Positions 27,279-36,730 of a DNA stretch of 60,847 nucleotides are shown piece by piece. The stretch's first letter is position 1; the number at the start of each line of letters is the position of its first letter. The stretch comes from Clostridium sp. (GTDB lineage: Bacteria; Bacillota; Clostridia; Clostridiales; Clostridiaceae): assembly GCA_015058405.1 (NCBI GenBank), contig SVCL01000179.1:1-60847 (forward strand). Reading direction: 5' to 3'. Under the pieces are notes generated by a model that was given only the letters and a program-made list of their open reading frames with translations, was not told where the DNA came from and did no database searches. Both the position numbers and the translations under genes were made by a program.

Positions 27279-28055
27279 ATGAAAAATGTTAATAACTACA
27301 CTTTAATAACAGGGGGAACGGAGGGGATAGGACTTGAACTTAGTAAACTTTTTGCAAGAGATGGTCATAATCTTATATTAGTAGCTAGAAACAAAGAAAA
27401 GCTTATAAAAGTAAAAGAAGAATTGCAAAAAGAGTTTAATGTAAAAGTGGAAATTTTGTCTCTAGATTTATCTGTGAATAATTGTGAAAAACTTTTTGCG
27501 TTTGTGGAAAAAAACAAATTATCTGTGGATAACTTAGTGAATAATGCTGGTGTAGGTAGCTTCGGGATGTTCTTTGAGGAAACTGTGGAAACTGTGGATA
27601 ACTTATTGGAAATAAATATAAACAGCTTGACCAACATAAGTAATTATTTTTTGAAAAAAATGATTAGATCAAATAAAGGTGGGATATTAAATGTAGCATC
27701 CACTGCAGCTTTTTCAGCAGGTCCTAAAATGGGAATTTATTATGCATCAAAATCATATGTTCTATCTTTAACTGAAGCTATTCATGAAGAAGTTAAAGGA
27801 AAAAATATAAGAGTTAGTTGTTTATGTCCAGGGGCTGTACGTACTAGCTTTCAAAATAAGGCTGGTATAATAAAAAATGAAAAGGCAAAATCTCTAATGA
27901 TGGAAGCTGATGAAGTAGCTTCAATCGCTTATAAGGAATTTAGTAAGGGAAAAGCTATAATAATACCAGGTACGAAGAATAAAATCTTAGTATGGGCGAA
28001 TAAATTTATACCTAGAAGTTTAGCAAGAAAGATAGTATTTTATTCAAACAAATAG
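27279..28055 (+). CDS. Short-chain dehydrogenase/reductase
   Basis: A 258-residue SDR oxidoreductase, NADP(H)-dependent by family tendency. Visible are the nucleotide loop TGGTEGIGLELS, the LDLS acidic loop, NNAGVGSFG, catalytic Ser in NVASTAAFSAGP and the YYASKSY Tyr-Lys pair, then CPGAVRT. Substrate not predictable. I chose ATG 27279, because the AAAAAAGGA site overlaps the alternative ATG at 27270. The HAD gene follows after 16 bases, suggesting a two-gene operon. Confidence 0.9.
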   Translation: MKNVNNYTLITGGTEGIGLELSKLFARDGHNLILVARNKEKLIKVKEELQKEFNVKVEILSLDLSVNNCEKLFAFVEKNKLSVDNLVNNAGVGSFGMFFEETVETVDNLLEININSLTNISNYFLKKMIRSNKGGILNVASTAAFSAGPKMGIYYASKSYVLSLTEAIHEEVKGKNIRVSCLCPGAVRTSFQNKAGIIKNEKAKSLMMEADEVASIAYKEFSKGKAIIIPGTKNKILVWANKFIPRSLARKIVFYSNK

Positions 28056-28071
28056 ATGGGGGAGATTAATT

Positions 28072-28881
28072 GTGGATAAGATTTTTGAAGGGTTTATATT
28101 GGCATCTGATATGGATGGAACTTTAATTGGGAGTAATAGAAAGGTTTCAGATAAAAACTTAGAAGCTATTAAATATTTCACTGATAGAGGAGGAATGTTT
28201 ACTGTAGCAACAGGAAGAATGCTTCAATCAGTAGAGGAGTTCATTTCAGATTTACATATTAAATGTCCTACAATGTTACATAATGGTGCTAAGATTTTTG
28301 ATTTTAGTAATGGAAAAACATATGTAGAACACTTCATTGAAGAGCAGAGAAAAGAGGCAATAAGAAAAGCCTATGAAATAATGCCTAACATAGGAATTGA
28401 GATTTTTGCAAATGAAGTAGTTTATGTTTATAGAAGTTGCAAGTTTACAGAAAGATATAAGAGACATAATTTTAATGTAGTATACGAGATGCCTGATAAC
28501 ATTTGGAAAGAAGATTGGACTAAGGTGTTATTAATTGGGGAAAAGGAAGAATTAGATGCAGCAGAGAGGTTATATAAAGAAAAGCTAGATAAGGGAAATG
28601 CCTTTAGAAGTGGATCTAATTATTTTGACATAGTTGCTAATGGTATTACTAAGGGAAGAGCTTTAAAGGAATTAGTAGAAACTTTAAATATAGATCCATC
28701 AAAGGTAATAGCAGTTGGGGATAATATGAATGATATAGAAATGATAAAAGAAGCTAAATACGGCTTTTGTGTAAAAAATGGCTTAGATGAAGTTAAAGAA
28801 GTGGCTGATTATATTGCTCCATCAAATGATGAAGATGCTATAGCTTACATCGTAAATTGGTTAGAAAACAAGATAAAATAA
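28072..28881 (+). CDS. Cof-type HAD-IIB phosphatase
   Basis: A 269-residue HAD-superfamily phosphatase. Motif I is DMDGTLIG (about residues 13-20), motif II TVATGRM, motif III the lysine in NGITKGRALKEL, and motif IV GDNMNDIEMI. A C2B cap lies between about 85 and 190. Start is GTG at 28072 with GGGGGAG at good spacing. It is a paralogue of the 16649 gene but only moderately similar, so probably with different substrates. Confidence 0.92.
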   Translation: MDKIFEGFILASDMDGTLIGSNRKVSDKNLEAIKYFTDRGGMFTVATGRMLQSVEEFISDLHIKCPTMLHNGAKIFDFSNGKTYVEHFIEEQRKEAIRKAYEIMPNIGIEIFANEVVYVYRSCKFTERYKRHNFNVVYEMPDNIWKEDWTKVLLIGEKEELDAAERLYKEKLDKGNAFRSGSNYFDIVANGITKGRALKELVETLNIDPSKVIAVGDNMNDIEMIKEAKYGFCVKNGLDEVKEVADYIAPSNDEDAIAYIVNWLENKIK

Positions 28882-28982
28882 CTTATACATTACTAATTTC
28901 TCAAAACTTAGAAAAATGATATATGAATTAATAAAATCAATTCTACAAATACTAATCCTAGATAGAATAAAGGAGTAGTTAA

Positions 28983-29365
28983 TATGGATTGGTTTTTGTA
29001 TTTATTATTCAATTTTTGTTTGTACTCATTTTTAGGATGGGTATTAGAAGAAGCATATTGTTTTGTAACAAGAGGGTACTTTAAAAAAGAAGGTTTTTAA
29101 AGGGGCCTTTTAAACCTATGTATGGATTTGCTGGGATTATAACAATATTAAGTTTAATTTTATGGGAATTATATGTGCTAGGTTTTCTTTGTATTGGAGC
29201 GTATTGGCTTTATTAGATTTAGTATATATTCAATCCTTGGTAGATAAACTTTATTTGAATTATTTAGTTCCTGCAATGGGATTAATTATAGGCATGTATA
29301 TGTGTGTAGATCTATTTCTTACCTTAAAAGAAAGTTGGAATTTAAGTTTAAGAATTAAAGGTTAA
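28983..29365 (+). pseudogene. Broken CmpB-like (putative ABC transporter type IV) membrane protein
   Basis: Three frames carry pieces of one small membrane protein. The opening at 28983 (LYSFLGWVLEEAYCFVTRG) ends in a premature stop near 29099. A shifted piece follows (KGPFKPMYGFAGIITILS). A last piece from 29162 ends in NYLVPAMGLIIGMYMCVDLF and RIKG. The pattern SFLGWV-E...RGF-GP--P-YGFG belongs to the PF06541 family. At least two frameshifts and a central deletion are required. The ribosome site AAAGGAG is still present. Confidence 0.7.
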
Positions 29366-29391
29366 TTAGAATATTGTTTTTGGAAAATGTA

Positions 29392-29436
29392 AAAAATAGT
29401 AGTTCATATATATAAAAACAGGAACTACTATTTTTA
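29392..29436. terminator. Bidirectional terminator before the PHP gene
   Basis: AAAATAGTAGTTC and GAACTACTATTTTT form a 13-bp stem. Confidence 0.82.
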
Positions 29437-29441
29437 TGTTA

Positions 29442-30170
29442 TTAAAGATCTTCTAATTTACCTTTAGATTTAAAGTGAGCAATTAGTTTATCTGGATCAT
29501 TCATAATTAATTCTTCTGGAAAATCTACAGATTTAAGAACTTCTAATGATCCTTCAAAATCTCCAATGCTAAAGCATATATGTGCATCGGAACTTAAAAT
29601 AACTTTAACTCCATACTTTTTACAAAGCTCTGCTACTTTTGTGCAATTAGCTTTACTTCCTTTTCTAGAAGTACCAGCAATAGAAGAATTATTAATTTCT
29701 ATCATTATATCTTTTTCTTTAGCCTTTTTTATTATAGAATCGTAATCTAGTTCATAAATAGGATTACCTATATGTCCTAATATTTCAACTAAAGGATTGT
29801 TTTCAATAGCATTAATTATAGCTTTAGTATTTTCTTCTAAAGTTTTTGGTTTAAATACAGGTTCGTGAAAAGAGGCAATCATATAATCTAATGCTCTTGT
29901 TTCGTAAAGAGGTAAGTCTATGTTACCTTCTGTATCTAATATATTAGCTTCACATCCTTTAAGGACTATAACATCATTTATAACTCTAGGTAAAACTCTT
30001 AAGTTAGCAAAATACCACATATGAGGAGCACCTGGCATAGCTGGAGCATGTTCTGAAGTTCCTAGAATTTTTATTCCTTTTTCCTTGCAGTAAGTTATGT
30101 TTTCAAAAAGTGTATTATATGCATGACCACTTACTATAGTGTGTGTATGTAAATCTGATAAGTATTTCAT
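29442..30170 (-). CDS. PHP-domain phosphatase, YcdX-like
   Basis: A 242-residue PHP (polymerase and histidinol phosphatase) family metal hydrolase. Metal ligands are visible in DLHTHTIVSGHA, GTSEHAPAMP, KGCEANILD, ASFHEP, LGHIGNP and LSSDAHICF, the set expected for a trinuclear site as in YcdX. It probably removes phosphate from a small molecule; this is not evidence for histidine synthesis. The AGGAGG ribosome site is clear. It is divergent from carAB across 437 bases that hold the pyrimidine leader. Confidence 0.92.
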   Translation of the reverse strand: MKYLSDLHTHTIVSGHAYNTLFENITYCKEKGIKILGTSEHAPAMPGAPHMWYFANLRVLPRVINDVIVLKGCEANILDTEGNIDLPLYETRALDYMIASFHEPVFKPKTLEENTKAIINAIENNPLVEILGHIGNPIYELDYDSIIKKAKEKDIMIEINNSSIAGTSRKGSKANCTKVAELCKKYGVKVILSSDAHICFSIGDFEGSLEVLKSVDFPEELIMNDPDKLIAHFKSKGKLEDL

Positions 30171-30307
30171 AGTTTCCTCCTTAAGATATTTATATATTTA
30201 AGTATAAGACAAAGAAAAAGAATAATCCAATAAAGAAAGTGAAAACATATATGCATATATGCTGTATAATTTTGAAAAAAATGAATAAAAATAAATATAA
30301 CACCATC

Positions 30308-30336
30308 TTGACAGTAAATAGTAAATAAACTATTAT
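30308..30336 (+). promoter_or_regulatory. Promoter of carAB
   Basis: TTGACA (30308-30313), 17-base spacer, TATTAT (30331-30336). It lies about 40 bases before the PyrR-type RNA loop. Confidence 0.75.
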
Positions 30337-30378
30337 ATATATAATAAAAATAAATATAAGGTAAATATACACTTTAAC

Positions 30379-30548
30379 TTGGTCCCGTGAGGCCAAAAAG
30401 GAGTTTTTGCAACTATGAATAAGTTCAATAAAGATTTCATAGCTTTGTCTTTAAAGGCATTTAAAATTCGCATGAATTGTAGATTTAAATATAACGGGAT
30501 AGCAAGGAGAACAGTGTAACTGTAGTTTCTTTGTTATCCTTTTCTTTT
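30379..30548 (+). promoter_or_regulatory. PyrR-type pyrimidine attenuator leader
   Basis: A short hairpin TTGG/CCAA (30379-30396) carries the loop TCCCGTGAGG, close to the PyrR-binding loop (consensus form TCCAGAGAGGCT). About 100 bases later GGATAGCAAGGAGAAC pairs with the TTTCTTTGTTATCC segment, followed by TTTTCTTTT (30496-30548), an intrinsic terminator. In the known mechanism UMP-loaded PyrR binds the first loop and favours the terminator, so carAB should be shut off when pyrimidines are plentiful. The rest of 30171-30607 is AT-rich with no supported gene. Confidence 0.8.
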
Positions 30549-30607
30549 ATTTAAAAATGTCTTTTAAAGTGTATTTTGCTTAAATATAAATTTAAGGAGG
30601 GCTATGC

Positions 30608-31657
30608 ATGAAAGCAAAGCTAGTTTTAGAGAATGGAATGATTTTTGAAGGAAAAGCTTTTGGATACATTAAGGATAGTGTTGGGGAAGTAGTATTTACT
30701 ACTAATATGACTGGGTATCAAGAAGTTTTAACAGATCCTTCATACTATGGTCAGATAGTAACAATGACTTATCCGCTAATCGGAAATTACGGTATTAACT
30801 TAGAGGATATGGAGTCGAATAGTCCTAAAGTAAGAGGATTTATAGTAAGAGAAAAATGTAATTTACCTAATAACTTTAGATGCGAATTAGAATTAGATGA
30901 TTACTTAAAGCAAAATAAGATAGTAGGTCTTGAAGGTGTAGATACAAGAGCACTTACAAAGGTATTAAGAAACAACGGAACTATGAAGGGAATTATAGTT
31001 GTTGATGAAATGGAACAAGGAGATATGGATTCTAAGATGAAAGAATTCTCTACAGCAGGTGCAGTTAAGGCAGTAACTACTGAAAGTACATATACTATAG
31101 AAGGAACTGGTAAACATGTAGCCATAATGGATTTTGGTATAAAACAAAATATTATAAGATGCTTTAAGAAAAGAGGATGCAAGCTTACAGTGTTTAGAGC
31201 TGATGCTAAGGCTGAAGAAGTTTTAGCTGTAAATCCAGATTTAGTATTCTTATCAAATGGACCTGGGGATCCAGAAGATTTACCAGAAGTACTAGAAAAT
31301 ATAAAAATATTAGCAGATAAAAAACCTTTAGTAGGAATTTGCTTAGGCCATCAACTTTTAGCTTTAGCCCTAGGTGGAAAAACTACTAAAATGAAGTTTG
31401 GACACAGAGGAAGTAATCACCCAGTTAAAGATTTAGAATCAAATAAGGTTACAATAACCTCACAAAATCACGGATATGTAGTAGATACAGTACCAGAAAA
31501 CATGGTAGCTACTCATATTGATATAAATGACGGAACTATAGAAGGTATGAAACATAATACATTACCAATATTCTCAGTTCAATTCCATCCAGAGGCATCA
31601 GCAGGGCCAAAAGATAGTGAATATATATTCGATAAGTTCATGGAATACGCATTATAG
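30608..31657 (+). CDS. carA: Carbamoyl-phosphate synthase, glutamine-hydrolysing small subunit
   Basis: Provides ammonia from glutamine to CarB for carbamoyl phosphate, the entry to pyrimidines and arginine. The 349 residues match the usual length. An N-terminal CPSase_sm domain (GKAFGY, GEVVFTTNMTGYQEVLTDPS) precedes a class I glutaminase with Cys in VGICLGHQLL and His/Glu in FHPEAS. AGGAGGG precedes the ATG. carB follows after 12 bases. The PyrR leader points to pyrimidine rather than arginine control. Confidence 0.97.
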   Translation: MKAKLVLENGMIFEGKAFGYIKDSVGEVVFTTNMTGYQEVLTDPSYYGQIVTMTYPLIGNYGINLEDMESNSPKVRGFIVREKCNLPNNFRCELELDDYLKQNKIVGLEGVDTRALTKVLRNNGTMKGIIVVDEMEQGDMDSKMKEFSTAGAVKAVTTESTYTIEGTGKHVAIMDFGIKQNIIRCFKKRGCKLTVFRADAKAEEVLAVNPDLVFLSNGPGDPEDLPEVLENIKILADKKPLVGICLGHQLLALALGGKTTKMKFGHRGSNHPVKDLESNKVTITSQNHGYVVDTVPENMVATHIDINDGTIEGMKHNTLPIFSVQFHPEASAGPKDSEYIFDKFMEYAL

Positions 31658-31669
31658 GAGGTTTTTGAT

Positions 31670-34600
31670 ATGCCATTAAATAAAGATATAAAAAAAGTTT
31701 TAGTTATAGGATCAGGTCCAATAGTTATAGGTCAAGCAGCAGAGTTTGACTATTCAGGAACACAAGCTTGTGGAGCACTTAAAGAAGAAGGAATAGAAGT
31801 AGTTTTAGTAAACTCTAACCCAGCTACAATAATGACTGATAAAGAAGTTGCAGATAAGATTTACTTAGAACCATTAACTCTAGAATTTGTAGAAAAGGTA
31901 ATAGCAAAAGAAAGACCAGATAGCTTACTTGCAGGAATGGGTGGTCAAACAGGACTTAACCTTGCAGTAGAGTTATATGATAGCGGAATTTTAGATAAAT
32001 ACAATGTAAATGTAATTGGTACTTCAATAGAATCTATCAAAGAAGGGGAAGATAGAGAGCTATTCAGAAACATGATGAATAGAATTAACGAACCTGTTAT
32101 TGAATCGGAAATAGTAACAGATATGAAAGCTGGATTAGATTTTGCAAATAAAATAGGATATCCAGTTATAGTTAGACCAGCTTATACATTAGGAGGAACT
32201 GGAGGAGGAATCGCTGAAACTAAGGAAGAACTAGAAACTATCTTAGAATCAGGATTACAATTAAGTTCTATAGGTCAAGTACTTCTTGAAAAATCAGTTA
32301 AGGGATGGAAAGAAGTAGAATACGAAGTAATGAGAGATTCTTATGGAAACTGTATAACAGTATGTAATATGGAAAACATTGACCCAGTAGGAATTCATAC
32401 TGGAGATAGTATAGTTGTAGCTCCATCACAAACTTTATCAGATAAGGAATATCAAATGCTTAGAACTGCATCAATCAATATTATAAATGCAGTAGGAATC
32501 GAAGGTGGATGTAATGTACAATTTGCATTAAATCCAAACTCATTTGAATATGCAGTAATTGAAATTAACCCAAGAGTTTCAAGAAGTTCTGCTTTAGCAT
32601 CAAAGGCAACAGGATATCCAATAGCAAAACTTGCAGCTAAGATAGCTTTAGGATATGGTCTTGATGAAATAAAGAATGCAGTTACTCAAAAGACATTTGC
32701 ATGCTTTGAACCAGCATTAGATTATGTAGTTTGCAAAATTCCAAAATGGCCATTTGATAAATTCTATGGAGCTGATAGAGAGCTTGGAACAAAGATGATG
32801 GCAACTGGAGAAATAATGGCTATAGGTGCAAACTTAGAGCAAGCATTATTAAAAGGTATAAGAAGTCTTGAAATAGGTAAATATTCTTTAGAACATAAAA
32901 AGTTTAGAGAATTAAGCATGGCAGAGTTAAAAGAAAGAGTAGTTTCACCTGATGATGAAAGAATCTTTGCACTTGCTGAAATGCTTAGAAGAGATTATAG
33001 AGTAGATAAGATATCTAGAATTACAGGAATAGATACATTCTTCATTGAAAAGTTCAAATGGATAGTAGAAGAAGAACAAAGATTAAAATTAAGTAAGATT
33101 GATGATTTAGATAAAGAATGGTTATTAAACTTAAAGAAAAAAGGATTCTCAGATAAGGCTATAGCTGATATGTTAAGAGTTAGCCCTGATGATGTATATA
33201 GATTAAGAGATATCTGGAATATAAAACCTTCATACAAGATGGTTGATACTTGTGCAGGAGAATTTGAAGCATTATCACCATATTATTATTCAACTTATGA
33301 ACAATATGATGAAGTTGAAGTTTCAAATAAGAAGAAAGTTATAGTTATAGGATCAGGTCCAATAAGAATAGGTCAAGGTATAGAATTTGACTATGCTTCA
33401 GTACACTGTATATTAGCATTAAAGAGACTTGGAATAGAAACTATAATAGTTAATAATAACCCAGAAACAGTAAGTACAGACTTTAATATATCAGATAAGT
33501 TATACTTTGAACCATTAACTGAAGAAGATGTATTAAACATAATAGATAAAGAAAATCCAGATGGAGTTATTCTTCAATTTGGTGGTCAAACAGCTATTAA
33601 ACTTGCAAACTTCTTAAAAGAAAAGAATATACCTACATTAGGTACAACAGCAGATCAAATAGATATGGCTGAAGATAGAGAAAAATTTGATGAATTACTA
33701 GAAAACTTAGATATTTCAAGACCAAAAGGAAAAGGTATCTGGTCAGTAGAAGAAGGATTAGAAGAAGCTAGAAGATTAGGCTTCCCAGTACTTGTTAGAC
33801 CTTCATATGTAATAGGTGGTCAAGGTATGGAAATAACTCATGATGAAGAAGAGCTAACTTACTACTTACAACATGCCTTTGAAAAAGATTCTAAGAATCC
33901 AATATTAATAGATAAATATTTAATGGGTAGAGAAATAGAAGTTGATGCTATTTCAGATGGTGAAGATATATTAATTCCAGGTATAATGGAACACTTAGAA
34001 AGAGCTGGGGTTCACTCTGGAGATAGTGTAACAATGTATCCAAGTCAAAATATTTCTGATGAAATAAAGGGGAAAATCTTAGATTATACTAAGAAGTTAG
34101 CTTTAGCAATAGGCATAAAAGGTATGATAAACATACAATTTATAGAGTTTGAAGGACAACTTTATGTAATAGAAGTTAATCCAAGAGCTTCAAGAACTGT
34201 ACCATACATTAGTAAGGTAAGTAAGGTTCCAATAGTAGATCTAGCGACTAAGATAATGCTTGGAGCTAAACTTAAAGATTTAGGATATGGAGTAGATGTA
34301 TACAAAGAACCAGACTTAGTATCAGTTAAAGTTCCAGTATTCTCAACTCAAAAGTTACCAAACGTTGAAGTATCTTTAGGACCTGAAATGAAATCTACAG
34401 GAGAAGTTTTAGGTGTAGGTAAAAATGTTAAGGAAGCTTTATATAAAGGATTTATAGCAGCAGGAATGTTACCAGGTAAGGGAGATATCCTTGCAACAAT
34501 TAACAAACATGATAAGAAAGAATTCTTACCAATGGCTGTTGAACTTTCAAAGCTTGGATATAACTTTGTAGCTACAGAAGGAACTTATAACTTACTTAAG

Positions 34601-34873
34601 GAAGCAGGAGTAAGTGTAAGAAAAGTTACAAGACTTAATGAAGAAAGCCCTAACATATTAGATGTAATTAAGAATCAAGAAGTAGATTTAGTAGTTAATA
34701 CACCAACAAAAGCAAATGACTCTAAGAGAGATGGATTCTTTATTAGAAGAGCTGCAGTTGAAAGAAATATAGGTGTGATTACAGCGCTAGATACATTTAG
34801 AGCTATAGTAGAAGTTAAGTCAGAAGGTTTAGAATCTAAGACAGATTTAGAAGTATTTAATATAGCAGAATAA
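31670..34873 (+). CDS. carB: Carbamoyl-phosphate synthase large subunit
   Basis: A 1067-residue large subunit with two homologous ATP-grasp halves. The first starts [20 protein letters not shown], the second (about residue 553) [20 protein letters not shown]. Each carries ATP-grasp segments ([26 protein letters not shown]) and metal-binding EINPR/EVNPR. A C-terminal MGS-like regulatory domain (about 935-1067) is present, with [13 protein letters not shown] and NTPTK. Full length, no disruption seen. AGGAGG precedes the ATG. It ends at a strong terminator. Confidence 0.97.
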   Translation: MPLNKDIKKVLVIGSGPIVIGQAAEFDYSGTQACGALKEEGIEVVLVNSNPATIMTDKEVADKIYLEPLTLEFVEKVIAKERPDSLLAGMGGQTGLNLAVELYDSGILDKYNVNVIGTSIESIKEGEDRELFRNMMNRINEPVIESEIVTDMKAGLDFANKIGYPVIVRPAYTLGGTGGGIAETKEELETILESGLQLSSIGQVLLEKSVKGWKEVEYEVMRDSYGNCITVCNMENIDPVGIHTGDSIVVAPSQTLSDKEYQMLRTASINIINAVGIEGGCNVQFALNPNSFEYAVIEINPRVSRSSALASKATGYPIAKLAAKIALGYGLDEIKNAVTQKTFACFEPALDYVVCKIPKWPFDKFYGADRELGTKMMATGEIMAIGANLEQALLKGIRSLEIGKYSLEHKKFRELSMAELKERVVSPDDERIFALAEMLRRDYRVDKISRITGIDTFFIEKFKWIVEEEQRLKLSKIDDLDKEWLLNLKKKGFSDKAIADMLRVSPDDVYRLRDIWNIKPSYKMVDTCAGEFEALSPYYYSTYEQYDEVEVSNKKKVIVIGSGPIRIGQGIEFDYASVHCILALKRLGIETIIVNNNPETVSTDFNISDKLYFEPLTEEDVLNIIDKENPDGVILQFGGQTAIKLANFLKEKNIPTLGTTADQIDMAEDREKFDELLENLDISRPKGKGIWSVEEGLEEARRLGFPVLVRPSYVIGGQGMEITHDEEELTYYLQHAFEKDSKNPILIDKYLMGREIEVDAISDGEDILIPGIMEHLERAGVHSGDSVTMYPSQNISDEIKGKILDYTKKLALAIGIKGMINIQFIEFEGQLYVIEVNPRASRTVPYISKVSKVPIVDLATKIMLGAKLKDLGYGVDVYKEPDLVSVKVPVFSTQKLPNVEVSLGPEMKSTGEVLGVGKNVKEALYKGFIAAGMLPGKGDILATINKHDKKEFLPMAVELSKLGYNFVATEGTYNLLKEAGVSVRKVTRLNEESPNILDVIKNQEVDLVVNTPTKANDSKRDGFFIRRAAVERNIGVITALDTFRAIVEVKSEGLESKTDLEVFNIAE

Positions 34874-34890
34874 TTTAAGATATAGTTACT

Positions 34891-34932
34891 AAAAACTGAT
34901 TTCTATAATCATTATAGAAGTCAGTTTTTTCC
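34891..34932 (+). terminator. Terminator of carAB
   Basis: AAAACTGATTTCTATAAT and ATTATAGAAGTCAGTTTT pair with one G-T, followed by T's. Confidence 0.88.
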
Positions 34933-35006
34933 TTTAGTTAAAGTCTGAAGAAAATATATTTTAAAAAAGTTTAAGATTAAGGTTTACAAAATTTAATGAT
35001 TTGGTG

Positions 35007-35036
35007 TTGACATACGAACTAAAGTTCGCATATAAT
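35007..35036 (+). promoter_or_regulatory. Promoter containing a LexA (SOS) box
   Basis: TTGACA (35007-35012) and TATAAT (35031-35036) are both perfect consensus with an 18-base spacer. The spacer contains CGAACTAAAGTTCG (35015-35028), a perfect palindrome matching the Gram-positive LexA box CGAAC-N4-GTTYG. LexA bound there would block RNA polymerase. Confidence 0.85.
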
Positions 35037-35044
35037 ACTCGTAG

Positions 35045-35058
35045 AGAACAAATGTTTG
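35045..35058 (+). promoter_or_regulatory. Second LexA-type box
   Basis: AGAACAAATGTTTG differs from the consensus CGAAC-N4-GTTYG at the first base only. It lies at or just after the expected transcription start, 30 bases (about three helical turns) from the first box. Confidence 0.65.
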
Positions 35059-35075
35059 CCAAGGGGGGTATTATA

Positions 35076-35345
35076 ATGTATACAGAAGATATTTTTGTTA
35101 GGTTAAGTGTAAGAAATGTTGGAGAAATAAAAAATCTTATTGTTGGTAATCCAGAGCTTGCTAAAGAGACTGATGAGGGAAGATATTTAATGTGTGCAGG
35201 AAAATACGATAAGAATGGATGGACTATAGTATTTAAAGCCAAAAATTATAAAGAAGCCGAGTACATAATAGATAACACACCATTTAATGATGTAAACATA
35301 TATTCAAAAGAAAGATTTAAACAAGGTCTAAGAATACTTTGTTAA
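35076..35345 (+). CDS. SOS-controlled small protein, YCII-like
   Basis: An 89-residue cytoplasmic protein. The pattern LMCAGKYDKNGWTIVFKAKN followed by YKEAEYIIDNTPF resembles the YCII fold (ferredoxin-like, beta-alpha-beta), a family of unknown or metabolite-binding role; this is a weak, pattern-level call. I chose ATG 35076, because AAGGGGGG sits just upstream; the longer frame from 35001 runs through the promoter. Two LexA boxes precede it, so induction after DNA damage is expected. No phage or bacteriocin gene is attached, and its function is unknown. Confidence 0.78.
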   Translation: MYTEDIFVRLSVRNVGEIKNLIVGNPELAKETDEGRYLMCAGKYDKNGWTIVFKAKNYKEAEYIIDNTPFNDVNIYSKERFKQGLRILC

Positions 35346-35366
35346 TACATAAATAAGAAAACATAT

Positions 35367-35399
35367 AAAATAAAGAACTCTTAAGAGTTCTTTATTTTA
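35367..35399. terminator. Convergent bidirectional terminator
   Basis: AAAATAAAGAACTC and GAGTTCTTTATTTT form a perfect 14-bp stem with a 4-base loop. Confidence 0.88.
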
Positions 35400-35401
35400 T
35401 A

Positions 35402-36508
35402 TTAAATATTATTTTCGATATTAGAAATAACTAAAGTAAGTTCATCTACTAAATTAATTATATTTCCTTCAGAGTCTATATCATTACTCTTAAGTATTTT
35501 TACTGAAGGCCTAAGTGGAAAGTGAGCAGGGGTTTCTTGAACGATTCCTACATCTCCATTACTAAGTCTTACTATAGTTCCAAAAGGAAAAGGAACTATG
35601 AGTTTAGTAAACATATTAACTATATCAAAATCAAACATTTTTCCTACATTGCCCATTATATATTCTATAGCATCGCTAGCAGAAAGAGCACGCCTATAAG
35701 ATCTATCTGACGTAAGTGCATCATAAACATCTGCTAGTGAAACTATTTTTGATAGATAATGTATCTTTTCACCTGTAAGCCCATAAGGATATCCAGTACC
35801 ATCAATTCGTTCATGATGCTGCAATGATATTAATAAAATAGAAGTTTTTATTTGACTTTGTCTTTTTAAATATTCATACCCAAGCTTTGGGTGATTTTTT
35901 ACAATTTCATATTCTTCATGTGTTAATGATGATGGTTTATTCAATATATATTTAGGAATGAAAATTTTACCTATATCATGTAGCAAAGCACCTGAACATA
36001 AAGTTATTAACTTATTTTTATCTAAATTAAGACCTATACCTATAATTAAAGAAATAACAGCTACATTAACAGAATGTTGATATGTATAATTATCTGTGTT
36101 TTTAATATCTATTAAACTAACCAGCATGTCCTTGTTTCTTAAAATATTGTCTATTAATTCTTCTGAAATTTCATTTATTGATTTGAAGTATTCTAAGTTT
36201 TTTTTATGTAAGTTTCTTTTTGTAGTTTCATTATTATTAATATTATTGAATTTATATATGTTGGAAAAGGTTTCTTTTAATAGTTTAATAGTTTTATTTC
36301 TAAGCTCAGGCTTTATTATATCTTCAATTTCAGTGTCTATATAATTATCTATAATGTATAAAGAATATATATTAAATTTTTTAATTTGATCTAAAATTTT
36401 TTTATTAAGTGAAGTTCCTGCTTTTAAAAGTGGATTACCATTTTGATCATAGATAGTTTTACCCAAAAAAGCACCTTCACGAATACAATCAATTGGAACA
36501 ATTCTCAT
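35402..36508 (-). CDS. HD-GYP domain protein, predicted c-di-GMP phosphodiesterase
   Basis: A 368-residue cytoplasmic protein. The N-terminal part (about 1-110) is a DUF3391-like or unknown region (GAFLGKTIYDQNGNPLLKAG). The HD-GYP domain (about 130-330) has YQHSVNVAV, the HDIGK motif in GALLHDIGKIFIP, KNHPKLGYEYL, LQHHERIDGTGYPYGLTGE with the full GYP signature, and SLADVYDALTSDRSYR. All metal-ligand motifs appear intact, so an active c-di-GMP phosphodiesterase is likely. No GGDEF protein is in the window. Confidence 0.92.
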   Translation of the reverse strand: MRIVPIDCIREGAFLGKTIYDQNGNPLLKAGTSLNKKILDQIKKFNIYSLYIIDNYIDTEIEDIIKPELRNKTIKLLKETFSNIYKFNNINNNETTKRNLHKKNLEYFKSINEISEELIDNILRNKDMLVSLIDIKNTDNYTYQHSVNVAVISLIIGIGLNLDKNKLITLCSGALLHDIGKIFIPKYILNKPSSLTHEEYEIVKNHPKLGYEYLKRQSQIKTSILLISLQHHERIDGTGYPYGLTGEKIHYLSKIVSLADVYDALTSDRSYRRALSASDAIEYIMGNVGKMFDFDIVNMFTKLIVPFPFGTIVRLSNGDVGIVQETPAHFPLRPSVKILKSNDIDSEGNIINLVDELTLVISNIENNI

Positions 36509-36730
36509 AAATACACCTCTTTTAATACCTAATAAAATAATACCATAAATACTTCAATATTTCTCTTAAAGCAACAAAACAAAAAAATAGGTTTAAAAAA
36601 GTATTAAAGGGATATATTTTAAAGTGGCGCTTTATATATAAAACAATACAACTTACTATTAGATATAGATTTATCTAACAGAAAGTAATAAAATAGATAT
36701 AGAAAAAAAGAGTAATTGGAGTGATATACT

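Noticed and set aside
30190..30396. 68-residue minus-strand ORF upstream of carA
   Set aside because: Hydrophobic AT-rich frame with no ribosome site that overlaps the carAB promoter and PyrR loop.
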